This document shows positions 22,667 through 32,951 of a stretch of DNA of 33,277 bases, piece after piece; the stretch's first letter is position 1, and the number at the start of each line of letters is the position of its first letter. The notes below the pieces were generated by a model. That model was not told where the DNA came from, made no database searches, and was given only the letters and a program-made list of their open reading frames with translations. Where the stretch lies: the NCBI GenBank assembly GCA_035524095.1, contig DATKPK010000115.1, positions 1-33,277 of the forward strand, given 5' to 3'. This DNA comes from DATJUF01 sp035524095. GTDB lineage: Bacteria > Desulfobacterota > Binatia > Binatales > Binataceae. Both the position numbers and the translations under genes were made by a program.

Positions 22667-24742
22667 ATGGCGCTTTTCTTGCTCAAAGAACTCATGGACT
22701 CGGAAATGCGCACCAAAAAGATGAAACTGGATTCGACGGGAATCAAACCGCAAGCGCGGACGCCAGTCTCTTCGAGAGAACTTGAAACCGTGGCGCAGGC
22801 GATCGAGCGGCATATAATCGAAGCAGTCTCTCCCGCGGTTGATTGCGGGCGCTACCCTGCGAAACGGGTTGTGGGAGAGCCTTGTATCGTCGAAGCAGAC
22901 ATCTTTAGGGACGGCCACGTCATCATTCGGTCAGTGATCAAATGGCGGCGCAAAGACGCAGCGCTGTTTGCGGAAGTCCCGATGCGGCCGCTGGACAACG
23001 ATCGCTGGCGTGGCAGTTTTCCTCTGAATGAAAATACTCGCTACGTTTTCACGATCGAAGCCTGGAGTGATACCTACGCAACGTGGGCGGCGGACTTCGT
23101 CAAGAAGGTTACGGCAGGACGCAATGTCGCCTCAGATCTCGAAGAAGGCATCGCGATTCTACGCGGTAACGCCGATCACCTCAGCGGGAGTGATCGCAAC
23201 CTGGTTATACAAACCGCCGATCAGTTCGCCGCTTTGATGCGAACGGATCCGGAGCAAGCTGCTCCTTACGCAAATAATCCTGCCTTGATCGAAGTACTCG
23301 CTCGCGCCGGCAAGCGTGACGAGCCGAGCCAATGTGCCAAGCTCTTTGAGGTAATCGCCGACCGTCCGAAAGCTCGTTTCGGTTCGTGGTACGAAATGTT
23401 TCCGCGTTCGCAGGGAACCGTTCCCGGCCAGCCCTCGACTTTGCGCGAAGCGGAACGGCGGCTCCCGGATATTCATGCGATGGGCTTCGACGTACTTTAT
23501 CTGGCGCCGATTCATCCGATCGGAATGACTAATCGCAAGGGCCGGAATAATTCATTGAGCGCCGACGGTACTAGTCCCGGCAGCCCCTGGGCGATCGGAA
23601 GTCCAGCGGGTGGCCACATGGCAGTTGAACCTTCGCTTGGGACCTTAGCGGACTTTGATCACTTCGTCGCCGCCGCCCGTGAACATCGGCTGGAAGTCGC
23701 ACTCGATTTCGCGATTCAATGCTCGCCCGACCATCCGTGGGTCAAAGACCATCCGGCGTGGTTCAATCATCGGCCCGACGGCTCGATCAAATACGCCGAA
23801 AATCCACCGAAAGAGTATCAGGATATCTATCCAGTCAACTTCAACACGCGCGATCGCGACAATCTTCTTGCGGAACTGCGGCGAACCGTTGAATTCTGGA
23901 TCAATCACGGCGTTCGCATTTTCCGCGTCGATAATCCGCATACCAAGCCGCTATACTTTTGGGAATGGCTGATCGGTACTATCCAGGCCAGCTACCCTGA
24001 TACTATATTTCTCGCCGAGGCTTTCACCCGCCCGAAAATGATGAAAGCGCTGGCCAAGGCTGGCTTCACACAATCCTATACTTACTTCACGTGGCGCAAT
24101 ACGAAAGCCGAACTCACCGAATATTTGACTGAGCTGACTCAGACTCCGATGGCCGATTATTTCCGGCCTAACTTTTTTGCCAATACTCCAGACATTCTCG
24201 CAGGTATCCTTCAAGGCGGCGGCGCTGCCTCATTCAAGCTGCGCGCTGTGCTTGCCGCTACGCTTTCACCATCGTGGGGGATTTATAGCGGCTTCGAACT
24301 TTGCGAAAATGAGAATGTGCCGGGCAGTGAGGAATACCTTGCATCGGAGAAATATGAGATCAGGGCTCGCGACTGGAGTGCGTCTGGTAACATCAAGAGC
24401 TTCATCGCTCTACTGAATGAGATTCGCCAGAATAATCGAGCGCTGCAACGGTTCGGCAACCTGATGTTTCTCCCCGCTGATAACGATCAGATTCTTTTCT
24501 ATCGCAAAGCATCTGCGGAAGGTGACGATGTCCTATTGATCGCGGTAAACCTCGATCCGCTTCAACCGCAGGCTTGTACGGTCACCGTTCCTTCTAGCGT
24601 GGTGGGCGTGAAAACCGGGCAACGCTACGAGGTAACTGATCTCCTCACCGGTGCGTCCTACAATTGGGGCGACTACAATTATGTACGGCTCGATCCAAGC
24701 GTCCAGCCGGCACATATTCTCCGGGTCGCCAAGCAGATATGA
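22667..24742 (+). CDS. glgE: Alpha-1,4-glucan:maltose-1-phosphate maltosyltransferase GlgE
   Basis: GlgE adds maltosyl units from maltose-1-phosphate to the non-reducing ends of alpha-1,4-glucan. The 691-residue GH13_3 protein has the conserved N-terminal domain beginning VDCGRYPAKRVVGEP, then YLAPIHPIG. The catalytic nucleophile is D422 in RVDNPHTKP and the acid/base is E451 in LAEAFTRP; the 29-residue spacing matches the characterised Streptomyces enzyme. I use ATG 22667, preceded by AGGG at about 10 nt; the frame upstream to 22508 shows no family sequence, and later ATGs (22694, 22706) are possible. The stop overlaps the next gene by 4 bp. It works with the TreS-maltokinase fusion that makes its donor. 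Confidence 0.92.
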   Translation: MALFLLKELMDSEMRTKKMKLDSTGIKPQARTPVSSRELETVAQAIERHIIEAVSPAVDCGRYPAKRVVGEPCIVEADIFRDGHVIIRSVIKWRRKDAALFAEVPMRPLDNDRWRGSFPLNENTRYVFTIEAWSDTYATWAADFVKKVTAGRNVASDLEEGIAILRGNADHLSGSDRNLVIQTADQFAALMRTDPEQAAPYANNPALIEVLARAGKRDEPSQCAKLFEVIADRPKARFGSWYEMFPRSQGTVPGQPSTLREAERRLPDIHAMGFDVLYLAPIHPIGMTNRKGRNNSLSADGTSPGSPWAIGSPAGGHMAVEPSLGTLADFDHFVAAAREHRLEVALDFAIQCSPDHPWVKDHPAWFNHRPDGSIKYAENPPKEYQDIYPVNFNTRDRDNLLAELRRTVEFWINHGVRIFRVDNPHTKPLYFWEWLIGTIQASYPDTIFLAEAFTRPKMMKALAKAGFTQSYTYFTWRNTKAELTEYLTELTQTPMADYFRPNFFANTPDILAGILQGGGAASFKLRAVLAATLSPSWGIYSGFELCENENVPGSEEYLASEKYEIRARDWSASGNIKSFIALLNEIRQNNRALQRFGNLMFLPADNDQILFYRKASAEGDDVLLIAVNLDPLQPQACTVTVPSSVVGVKTGQRYEVTDLLTGASYNWGDYNYVRLDPSVQPAHILRVAKQI

Positions 24743-27700
24743 ACGAACGCGCCAGTAATCTTGCAGACGATTCGCTCTGGTACAAAGACGCAATCATCTA
24801 TGAGTTGCGCGTGCGCTCCTTCTACGACAGCTCAGGCGACGGTATCGGCGATCTGCCCGGTCTAACGGCAAAGCTCGATTACCTGAAAGATCTCGGCGTC
24901 ACCGCCCTCTGGCTATTGCCATTTTATCCATCGCCGCTCCGCGATGACGGCTATGACATCTCCGACTACATGGACGTTCATCCCGATTGTGGAACCTTGA
25001 GAGACTTCAAGGTTTTCCTCCGGGAAGCTCATCGCCGCAACCTTCGCGTCATCACCGAGTTAGTAATCAATCATACTTCCGACCAGCATCCGTGGTTCCA
25101 GAAAGCGCGGCGAGCGCCACACGGCGATCCGGCCCGCGACTTCTATGTATGGAGCGATAATGCTGACCGCTATCGCGACGCCCGTGTTATCTTTCAGGAT
25201 TTTGAACCCTCAAACTGGACTTGGGATCCCGTCGCACGCAGTTACTATTGGCATCGCTTTTACTCTCATCAACCCGACCTGAACTTTGACAATCCGGCGG
25301 TTCGGAAAGCTATCTTCAAGGTTCTCGATTTTTGGCTCGCCATGGGTGTTGATGGCCTCAGGCTTGACGCAGTTCCGTATCTTTACGAACGCGAAAGCAC
25401 GAACTGCGAGAACCTGCCCGAAACCCATCAGTTCCTTCGACAACTGAGGCAGCATATCGATCAAAAGTTCGCCAACCGCATGCTGCTGGCTGAGGCGAAT
25501 CAATGGCCCGAAGATGCGGTCACCTATCTGGCTGAAGGTCAGGAATGTCATATGGCATTCCACTTTCCGCTGATGCCGCGCATCTTTATCTCAGTACGCA
25601 TGGAGAATCGTTTCCCTTTGGCAGACATCTGGGCCCAAACGCCGGCGATTGATCCTACCTGCCAATGGGCATTATTTCTGCGGAACCATGATGAACTGAC
25701 GCTCGAGATGGTAACTGACGAGGAGCGCGATTATATGTATCGCGCCTACGCTAACGAGCCGCGCATGCGGATCAATCTGGGTATCCGTCGCCGCCTGGCA
25801 CCGCTACTCGGTAACAACCGGCGGTCCATCGAGCTATTGAACGGACTGTTACTGGCTCTGCCGGGCACACCGGTAATTTACTATGGCGACGAAATTGGCA
25901 TGGGCGACAACATTTATCTCGGCGACCGCGACGGTGTCCGGACGCCGATGCAATGGAACGGCGATCGCAATGCCGGTTTTTCCTCAGGCGATCCCCAACG
26001 CCTAATCCTTCCCGTAATCATTGACCATGAATACCATTACCAAACGGTAAATGTTGACGCGCAGCAGCGTAATCGCCATTCCCTGCTTTGGTGGATGAAG
26101 CGGCTGGTTGCCCTGCGCAAGCAATACAAAGCCTTTGGCCGAGGCTCGATGGAATTACTGAACCCGTCGAATCCGCGCGTCCTGGCTTTTATCCGCAGTT
26201 ACGAAAACGAGCGTATCCTGATAATTTCCAACCTTTCGCGTTACGTTCAATATGTCGAATTGGATCTGGCCCGCTTCAAGGGGATGTGTCCAATTGAGCT
26301 GTTTGGCCGCACACCTTTTCCTCCAATCGGCGAGTTGCCCTACCTGATGACGCTTGGCCCGCATATGTTTGCATGGTTTTCCCTCGAACCCACGCAAGCA
26401 GATGCCACGGTTACCACTTCGTCAGTGGAATACCAGCCGTCAGAGATTCAGCTAACCAGTTCCTTGCAGCACTTTCTTCTTAGTAGTCATCGCGAAGAGC
26501 TCGAACGCGCGCTTATGGATTATCTTCCGTGCCGCCGCTGGTTTCGCAGCAAGGCACGTAAGATCCGCTCTTGCCGCCTCACCGATAGCATTCCCCTTCA
26601 CGAAGACAACGGTGGGCCCCTGCTGGCGCTTACAGACGTCGAATTCGTCGACGGAGAGCCAGAAACTTATCTGCTACCTCTCGGCTTGACTACACGCGAA
26701 GCCGCCGATGCGATTCGGCGCATTACGCCTCTCGCTATTATCGCGAACGTAACTATCTCGGAACGTAATGGATCAGGAAGCGCGGTCCTGTTCGACGCCA
26801 CGGACGATCCATTCTTTGCGAACTTCCTTTTCGAGACGATCGGCCGCAAGCGGCACCTCCGAGGTTCTCGCGGAATGGTAGCGGGCGCGCCGATGAGTAC
26901 GTTGTCAACTTTTTCTAATAATGGCGCTCTGGCGCCTCGGGCACTGACGGTCGAGCAAAGCAATTCATCAATCGCCTTCGGCGACAAGTATATCCTCAAG
27001 TTTTTTCGTCGTGTCGAAAATGGTGTCAGTCCCGATCTGGAAATAGGACGGTTTCTCTCGGCGAACGCTTCCTTCAGCCACGCGCCCGCACTCGCCGGAT
27101 GGCTGGAGTACCGTGTTGATCGCGATGAGCCACGAACGCTGGCTGTATTGCAAGATTTTGTTCCGAATCAAGGCGACGCCTGGTTGTACGCGCGCAACGA
27201 ACTTGATCGCTATTTCGAGCGTGCATCGGTCCAGCAGGCAATTCCTCAATTACCCAACGCGTCGATTCTCGATCTAGTCTATTCCGATGGGCCAAATCCC
27301 TTATCTTCACGAATGATCGGTGCGTTTTTGGAAGCTGCTCGCCTGCTGGGACGAAGAGTCGCCGAGCTCCATCTGGCATTAGCTACTTTGACTGACGATA
27401 CTAACTTCGCGCCGGAAGCATTCACACCATTCTGGCATCGCTCGGTGTACCAGTCGCTCCGCAATCTAGCCAATCAGAACCTTCGCTTACTTCGCAGCCA
27501 GCTGGCTGTCTTGCACCCCGAAGACCGGCCGCGGGCGGAACGGCTGCTTGCGCATCCTGAATGGATCGACGGACGCTTCGATACGTTTCTTCGCCGGCGC
27601 TTATCTTCAATGCGAATCCGTTGTCACGGCGACCTGCATTTAGGGCAAGTCCTGTATACTGGCAACGACTTCGTTATTATCGACTTCGAAGGTGAGCCGG

Positions 27701-28086
27701 CGCGGCCGCTGGCAGAGCGGCGGCGCAAGCGGTCAGCCACACGAGATCTTGCCGGGATGATTCGTTCATTTGATTACGCAGCATCTGGTATGCTTTTGGA
27801 AATGGTGCGCGCCGGATCCCCTGCAGCACAAGACTTTTCTTCGATGCGCCGGTGGGCCGCCTTGTGGCAGCGGTGGACCTCGGCCTCCTTTCTGAAGGAA
27901 TATCTGGCAGTAGCCGGAACCGCTCCCTTCACGCCTCAGGATCGTGAAGAATTGCAAGTACTCCTGGATGCCTTCGTTCTCGAAAAAGCCATTTATGAGT
28001 TAGGCTACGAGTTGAATAATAGACCTGCGTGGGCCGGCATTCCGCTCCGCGGCATCGAGTCTGTCCTTGGAGTGGAAAGTGACTAA
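24739..28086 (+). CDS. treS: Trehalose synthase-maltokinase fusion (TreS-Pep2/Mak)
   Basis: The fused 1115-residue protein isomerises trehalose to maltose and phosphorylates maltose to maltose-1-phosphate with ATP, the substrate of GlgE. Residues 1-550 are GH13_16 trehalose synthase, starting LWYKDAIIYELRVRSFYDSS, with nucleophile D210 (GLRLDAVPYLYE), acid/base E252 (LLAEANQWPED) and D318 (LRNHDEL). Residues from about 580 are maltokinase, with WFRSKARKI, the catalytic loop RCHGDLHLGQVL (D965) and the metal-binding D982 in VIIDFEGEP. Such fusions are known in several phyla, while mycobacteria encode two proteins. It overlaps glgE by 4 bp and glgB by 8 bp. The substrate direction in the cell is not readable from sequence. 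Confidence 0.95.
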   Translation: MNERASNLADDSLWYKDAIIYELRVRSFYDSSGDGIGDLPGLTAKLDYLKDLGVTALWLLPFYPSPLRDDGYDISDYMDVHPDCGTLRDFKVFLREAHRRNLRVITELVINHTSDQHPWFQKARRAPHGDPARDFYVWSDNADRYRDARVIFQDFEPSNWTWDPVARSYYWHRFYSHQPDLNFDNPAVRKAIFKVLDFWLAMGVDGLRLDAVPYLYERESTNCENLPETHQFLRQLRQHIDQKFANRMLLAEANQWPEDAVTYLAEGQECHMAFHFPLMPRIFISVRMENRFPLADIWAQTPAIDPTCQWALFLRNHDELTLEMVTDEERDYMYRAYANEPRMRINLGIRRRLAPLLGNNRRSIELLNGLLLALPGTPVIYYGDEIGMGDNIYLGDRDGVRTPMQWNGDRNAGFSSGDPQRLILPVIIDHEYHYQTVNVDAQQRNRHSLLWWMKRLVALRKQYKAFGRGSMELLNPSNPRVLAFIRSYENERILIISNLSRYVQYVELDLARFKGMCPIELFGRTPFPPIGELPYLMTLGPHMFAWFSLEPTQADATVTTSSVEYQPSEIQLTSSLQHFLLSSHREELERALMDYLPCRRWFRSKARKIRSCRLTDSIPLHEDNGGPLLALTDVEFVDGEPETYLLPLGLTTREAADAIRRITPLAIIANVTISERNGSGSAVLFDATDDPFFANFLFETIGRKRHLRGSRGMVAGAPMSTLSTFSNNGALAPRALTVEQSNSSIAFGDKYILKFFRRVENGVSPDLEIGRFLSANASFSHAPALAGWLEYRVDRDEPRTLAVLQDFVPNQGDAWLYARNELDRYFERASVQQAIPQLPNASILDLVYSDGPNPLSSRMIGAFLEAARLLGRRVAELHLALATLTDDTNFAPEAFTPFWHRSVYQSLRNLANQNLRLLRSQLAVLHPEDRPRAERLLAHPEWIDGRFDTFLRRRLSSMRIRCHGDLHLGQVLYTGNDFVIIDFEGEPARPLAERRRKRSATRDLAGMIRSFDYAASGMLLEMVRAGSPAAQDFSSMRRWAALWQRWTSASFLKEYLAVAGTAPFTPQDREELQVLLDAFVLEKAIYELGYELNNRPAWAGIPLRGIESVLGVESD

Positions 28087-30283
28087 ACCCCGTATCAACG
28101 CAGCAGAGATTCCGGGCTTGGATACTCTTCAAGCCCTTCATCATCCCGATCCTCATTCGATTCTTGGAGCCCACGCCGCTGCGGATGGCGTGGTTATTCG
28201 GGTGTTCAATCCACTGGCACGAGACGTTTCATTGATTGTTGACGGGCTTGCGCCGCGGGCAATGCAGCAACTTAATCGCGACGGTCTCTTTCAGCTCGCG
28301 CTTGCTGACACGCGGCAACCGTCTAACTATCGCCTTCAAGTCAAATATCCAGATGGCGAAGTTCTGACAAGTCACGACCCGTACGCGTATCCGCCTACCA
28401 TCGGTAATCTCGATCTGCACCTTTGGAGCGAAGGGCGTCACAATCGTATCTACGAAAAACTGGGTGCACATCTTTATACGGTGGATGAGGTCTCGGGAAT
28501 TGCTTTCGCCGTCTGGGCTCCGAATGCGATCGGCGTGAGCGTGGTCGGCGACTTTAATCGCTGGGACGGTCGGATCCATATGATGCGCGTACTGGGGTCG
28601 TCCGGCATCTGGGAATTATTCATCCCTGATCTCAAGCCGGGTGAGCATTACAAGTTCGAAATCCGCGCGAAGGATAGCAACCTGCTGATTAAGGCCGATC
28701 CTTTCGCAAACTCATGCGAAGTCCCGCCACGTACCGCCTCGAATATATATGCGAGCGAATATGCTTTCCACGACGCCGGTTGGCTTGAGCGTCGCAAGAG
28801 TCAGGACGCGCTGCGATCACCGATGGCGATTTATGAAATGCATCTCGGTTCGTGGCGGCATGTGCCTGAGGAGAACGACCGTCCTCTAAATTATCGCGAA
28901 CTCGCTCCTTTGCTGGCCGACTATATTAGTGACCTTGGCTTTACCCACGTGGAACTCATGCCCATCATGGAGCATCCATTTCTCGGTTCATGGGGCTATC
29001 AAGTTACAGGATACTACGCGCCGACCGCGCGATGGGGCTCTCCCGACGACTTTCGCTATCTAATCGACTATCTTCATCAGCGCGATATCGGTGTAATCCT
29101 GGACTGGGTTCCAGGCCATTTTCCGACCGATTCCTTCGCGCTTGGCCGGTTTGATGGCACCGCTCTTTACGAGCATCTGGACTCGCGCAAAGGTTATCAT
29201 CCTGAGTGGAACACCTACATCTTTAACTTTGGCCGTAACGAAGTAAGAAATTTTCTAGTAGCCAACGCTCTTTATTGGCTGGGTGAATTCCATGCCGATG
29301 GCTTGCGCGTCGATGCAGTCGCGTCGATGATCTACCTCGACTACGCGCGGCGCGAGGGCGAGTGGATACCTAATATATACGGCGGCAAAGAGAATCTCGA
29401 GGCGCTCGACTTTATCAAAGCAGCAAATTCCACGGCGTATCAATACAATCCTGGCATTACCATGATCGCAGAAGAGTCCACTGCATGGCCTGCCGTGACC
29501 CGTCCACCATATGCCGGTGGACTCGGTTTCGGATATAAGTGGGACATGGGATGGATGCACGACACGCTTGACTATTTTTCCCGCGACCCAATCCATCGCC
29601 GCTATCACCATCGGAATCTGACTTTCGGCTTTCTTTACGCCTGGACGGAAAACTACATCTTGCCGCTTTCACATGATGAGGTCGTTTACGGCAAGCGATC
29701 AATGATTTCCAAGATGCCTGGCGATCGGTGGCAGCAGTTTGCCAATTTGCGGGCACTGTACGCTTACATGTGGGCACGGCCCGGCAAGAAGATGATCTTT
29801 ATGGGCGGTGAGTTTGCCCAATGGAATGAGTGGAGCCACGATCGTAGCCTCGATTGGCATTTGCTTGACAGCGAAGACCATCGCGGCGTTCATGCTTTGA
29901 TTCGCACGCTGAACCGCATCTACCGCGACGAACCGGCGCTGTGGGAAGCTGATACCGAACCCTCGGGCTTTCATTTTATCGACGCCGACAATGCTGACGA
30001 CAACGTAATCGTTTTTATGCGTATCGCGCCACGCAGCGGCCGGAAGCTAATCTGTATCGGCAACTTTTCACCCGTCGTTCGTCACAATTACTCAATCGGC
30101 GTCCCGGTAGGTGGGCTTTATCGGGAAATCCTGAATACTGACTCGAGCTATTTCGGCGGAAGCAATGTTGGCAATAGCGGATCTGTGATGGCGCTTGCGC
30201 AGCCGCGCCATGGTTTCGATCACTCAATCACAATTACGCTCCCGCCGCTCGCCGTCATGTGGTTGGAAGTCCCGCGAAGCTGA
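28079..30283 (+). CDS. glgB: 1,4-alpha-glucan branching enzyme GlgB
   Basis: GlgB cuts alpha-1,4 chains and reattaches them by alpha-1,6 links, making branched glycogen-like glucan. I start at GTG 28079, which has an ideal GGAG 6 nt upstream; a TTG at 28067 is the first start in the frame. The 734-residue protein has an N-terminal extension domain with HHPDPHSILGAH, then CBM48 near VWAPNAIGVSVVGDFNRWDG. The GH13_9 barrel carries the nucleophile D412 (GLRVDAVASMIYLDY), acid/base E465 (MIAEESTAWPAVT) and D533 (LPLSHDEVVYG). These spacings (53 and 121 residues from the nucleophile) match the Escherichia coli enzyme. It overlaps the treS stop codon by 8 bp and precedes treY by 13 bp. Confidence 0.95.
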   Translation: MTKPRINAAEIPGLDTLQALHHPDPHSILGAHAAADGVVIRVFNPLARDVSLIVDGLAPRAMQQLNRDGLFQLALADTRQPSNYRLQVKYPDGEVLTSHDPYAYPPTIGNLDLHLWSEGRHNRIYEKLGAHLYTVDEVSGIAFAVWAPNAIGVSVVGDFNRWDGRIHMMRVLGSSGIWELFIPDLKPGEHYKFEIRAKDSNLLIKADPFANSCEVPPRTASNIYASEYAFHDAGWLERRKSQDALRSPMAIYEMHLGSWRHVPEENDRPLNYRELAPLLADYISDLGFTHVELMPIMEHPFLGSWGYQVTGYYAPTARWGSPDDFRYLIDYLHQRDIGVILDWVPGHFPTDSFALGRFDGTALYEHLDSRKGYHPEWNTYIFNFGRNEVRNFLVANALYWLGEFHADGLRVDAVASMIYLDYARREGEWIPNIYGGKENLEALDFIKAANSTAYQYNPGITMIAEESTAWPAVTRPPYAGGLGFGYKWDMGWMHDTLDYFSRDPIHRRYHHRNLTFGFLYAWTENYILPLSHDEVVYGKRSMISKMPGDRWQQFANLRALYAYMWARPGKKMIFMGGEFAQWNEWSHDRSLDWHLLDSEDHRGVHALIRTLNRIYRDEPALWEADTEPSGFHFIDADNADDNVIVFMRIAPRSGRKLICIGNFSPVVRHNYSIGVPVGGLYREILNTDSSYFGGSNVGNSGSVMALAQPRHGFDHSITITLPPLAVMWLEVPRS

Positions 30284-30296
30284 TTGTGTGATCGTC

Positions 30297-32951
30297 ATGA
30301 CCGAGCCTCGATCTACATATCGAATCCAACTGCACAGGGGCTTTACGTTTGACGACGCGGCGGCAATAACAGACTACTTAGCTTCACTGGGTATCAGCCA
30401 CCTTTATTGCTCGCCCTACCTCCAGGCCGCGCCCGGCAGTATGCATGGCTATGATGTCGTAGACTGCCGGTGCTTGAATGAAGAACTCGGTGGTGCTCCG
30501 GCCCACGAGCGTATGCATATTGCTTTACTACAACAAGGGCTTGGCCAGATACTCGACATAGTGCCTAATCATATGGCGATCGTCACCCCGGACAATCCGT
30601 GGTGGTGGGACGTACTCGAGAACGGCCCTTCAAGTGCGTACGCATCCTACTTCGATGTCGACTGGGAAACGCCGGAGAGGCGTTTGCGCAATACGGTTCT
30701 TCTCCCTGTGCTGGGCGACCAGTATGGATTCATACTCGACCGCCGTGAGATCAAGTTAGAGCGTGATGGCGTAAGGCTGAATGTTAGATATTACGAGAGC
30801 CGCTTTCCGGTTGCGCCGCGCTCGCTAGGCTCGATTCTCGAGAATGCCGCGAAGCGATGCGGATCTGAAGAGTTGGCTTTCTTAGCTGACGCATTTAGCG
30901 GCTTGCCTCTTGCTACTGCGACCGACCGGGAAAGTGTCTCTCGCCGTCATCGCGACAAAAACGTCATTCAATCTAGTCTTGAACGTCTGATGAAAACGGG
31001 CTCGGAAGTAAGCCTCGCAATCGATGCTGAAATCGGAGCGCTCAACGAAGATCAGCAGGCGCTGCATTCCCTGCTTGAGCGGCAGAATTATCGTCTTTCC
31101 TATTGGCGCGCTGCGTCTCGCGAACTCGGTTATCGCCGATTCTTCGACATAAACACCCTAGCGGGTCTACGGATGGAAGACGAGCGGGTGTTCGAGGATA
31201 CTCATTTTTTGCCATTGCGATGGCTCACCGACGGAACTTTGGATGGTGTCCGCATCGACCACATCGACGGACTTCGAGAACCAGCGCAATATCTCAGCCG
31301 CTTGCGGAAATACTCACCGAACGGATGGATTCTAGTCGAGAAAATCCTGATGCCCGGCGAGCGGTTGCACGAATCCTGGCCCGTTGAGGGAACTACAGGG
31401 TACGACTTTATCAGCCGAGTCGGCGGTCTGTTCGTCAATCGAGAGACCGAAGCAGCCTTGACTCAAGTATTCACCGATTTCACCGGAGAATCGGCGGACT
31501 ACGCCAAGGTGGTGGTCCAAAAGAAGAAATTTATAATGAGTGAGATCCTTGGGAGCGATCTTGGCCGTCTCACTGAGTTACTAGTCGACATTTGCGAGCA
31601 GCATCCTCATCACCGCGATTACACGCGTCATGAAGTTCATGAGGCGATTCGAGAATTTGCCGCCAATCTGCCAGTTTACCGCACTTACGTAAGCGCGCTA
31701 AGCAAGGATATTCACACGGACGACCAGCGATATCTCGATCAAGCTTTGGACGCAGCGAAAGCCGGGGCTCCGCAGTTGGACTCCCGGCTGTTCGATTTCT
31801 TGGCCGATATTCTCTCGCTGAAAATTCAAGGCGCGCTCGAAAGCGAATTGGCTATGCGTTTTCAGCAATTTACCGGACCTGTGATGGCTAAATCAGTCGA
31901 GGATACAGCATTTTATTGCTTCAATAGGCTGACCTCACTGAACGAAGTGGGGTGTGATCCAGCTCGCTTTGGCACCACCGTGGACGAATTTCATCGGGAA
32001 AATGCTTTCGTTCAAGAAGCCTGGCCTCTCGCAATGCTTGCCACTTCGACGCATGATACCAAGCGTAGTGAAGATGTGCGGTCGCGCATCAGCCTCCTGT
32101 CTGAGATTCCTGAGCGTTGGTCACAAGCCGTAAACGGCTGGGCGGAGATGAATCGCCTGCATTGGGACGAAGGCGCGCGCGACGCAAATGCCGAATATCT
32201 TCTCTATCAGACTTTGATAGGCACCTGGCCTATCGATCTTATACGCATCAGGGAGTACATGCTCAAAGCGGCCCGCGAAGCCAAGCTTCATACATCGTGG
32301 ACGCAGCCGAATGAAGCATATGAAAGCCAGTTGGCCGCTTTCGTCGAAAGAATTCTTGGCGACGAGAAGTTTCTGAATGATTTGGAAGCTTTTGTTGAAC
32401 CTTTAATTTGGCCAGGACGAATCAACTCGCTCGCTCAAACGCTGCTCAAACTTACTTCGCCTGGCGTGCCCGACTTCTATCAAGGGTCGGAGTTGTGGGA
32501 TCTCACTCTGGTCGATCCAGATAACCGGCGTCCAGTAGACTATGCTTTGCGCCGGCGGCTGCTTAGTGAATTGAGTGACTTAACTCTCGCCAAAATCCTA
32601 GACCGCGCCGACGAAGGACTCCCAAAGCTCTGGGTGACCAATAAGGCGCTGGCTCTGAGGGCGCGACATCCAGATTGGTTCGGAAAGACGAGTAGCTATG
32701 AGCCTATAATGGCTCGCGGCCCCGCTTCGGATCATGTAGTCGCATTCGCCAGGTTGGGTAACGCGATCACGATCGTGCCACGGTTGACGCTGAAGCTGAA
32801 CGGGGGATGGAAGAATACTACACTCTCTTTACCGGAGGGAGTATGGCGCAACGAATTCACAGGCGGCCGAGCCAACGGGGGTGACGCTGCTATCGCCACA
32901 CTGTTCGATAAGTTTCCGGTTGCTTTGCTGTCGCGAGAGAAGATGTCATGA
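30297..32951 (+). CDS. treY: Maltooligosyl trehalose synthase TreY
   Basis: TreY converts the reducing-end alpha-1,4 link of a maltooligosaccharide to the alpha,alpha-1,1 link of trehalose. The 884-residue GH13_26 protein starts RSTYRIQLHRGFTFDDAAA, then SHLYCSPYLQAAPGSMHGYD, the diagnostic N-terminus. The nucleophile is D321 in VRIDHIDGL and the acid/base E348 in ILVEKILMPGE. VEDTAFYCFNRLTSLNEVG and TSTHDTKRSEDVRSRISLLS follow, and PGVPDFYQGSELWDLTLVDP with DNRRPVDY closes the catalytic part. The start is ATG 30297 with a weak ribosome binding site; GTG 30288 is an alternative, and the longer frame to 30195 overlaps glgB. The stop overlaps treZ by 4 bp. Confidence 0.95.
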   Translation: MTEPRSTYRIQLHRGFTFDDAAAITDYLASLGISHLYCSPYLQAAPGSMHGYDVVDCRCLNEELGGAPAHERMHIALLQQGLGQILDIVPNHMAIVTPDNPWWWDVLENGPSSAYASYFDVDWETPERRLRNTVLLPVLGDQYGFILDRREIKLERDGVRLNVRYYESRFPVAPRSLGSILENAAKRCGSEELAFLADAFSGLPLATATDRESVSRRHRDKNVIQSSLERLMKTGSEVSLAIDAEIGALNEDQQALHSLLERQNYRLSYWRAASRELGYRRFFDINTLAGLRMEDERVFEDTHFLPLRWLTDGTLDGVRIDHIDGLREPAQYLSRLRKYSPNGWILVEKILMPGERLHESWPVEGTTGYDFISRVGGLFVNRETEAALTQVFTDFTGESADYAKVVVQKKKFIMSEILGSDLGRLTELLVDICEQHPHHRDYTRHEVHEAIREFAANLPVYRTYVSALSKDIHTDDQRYLDQALDAAKAGAPQLDSRLFDFLADILSLKIQGALESELAMRFQQFTGPVMAKSVEDTAFYCFNRLTSLNEVGCDPARFGTTVDEFHRENAFVQEAWPLAMLATSTHDTKRSEDVRSRISLLSEIPERWSQAVNGWAEMNRLHWDEGARDANAEYLLYQTLIGTWPIDLIRIREYMLKAAREAKLHTSWTQPNEAYESQLAAFVERILGDEKFLNDLEAFVEPLIWPGRINSLAQTLLKLTSPGVPDFYQGSELWDLTLVDPDNRRPVDYALRRRLLSELSDLTLAKILDRADEGLPKLWVTNKALALRARHPDWFGKTSSYEPIMARGPASDHVVAFARLGNAITIVPRLTLKLNGGWKNTTLSLPEGVWRNEFTGGRANGGDAAIATLFDKFPVALLSREKMS

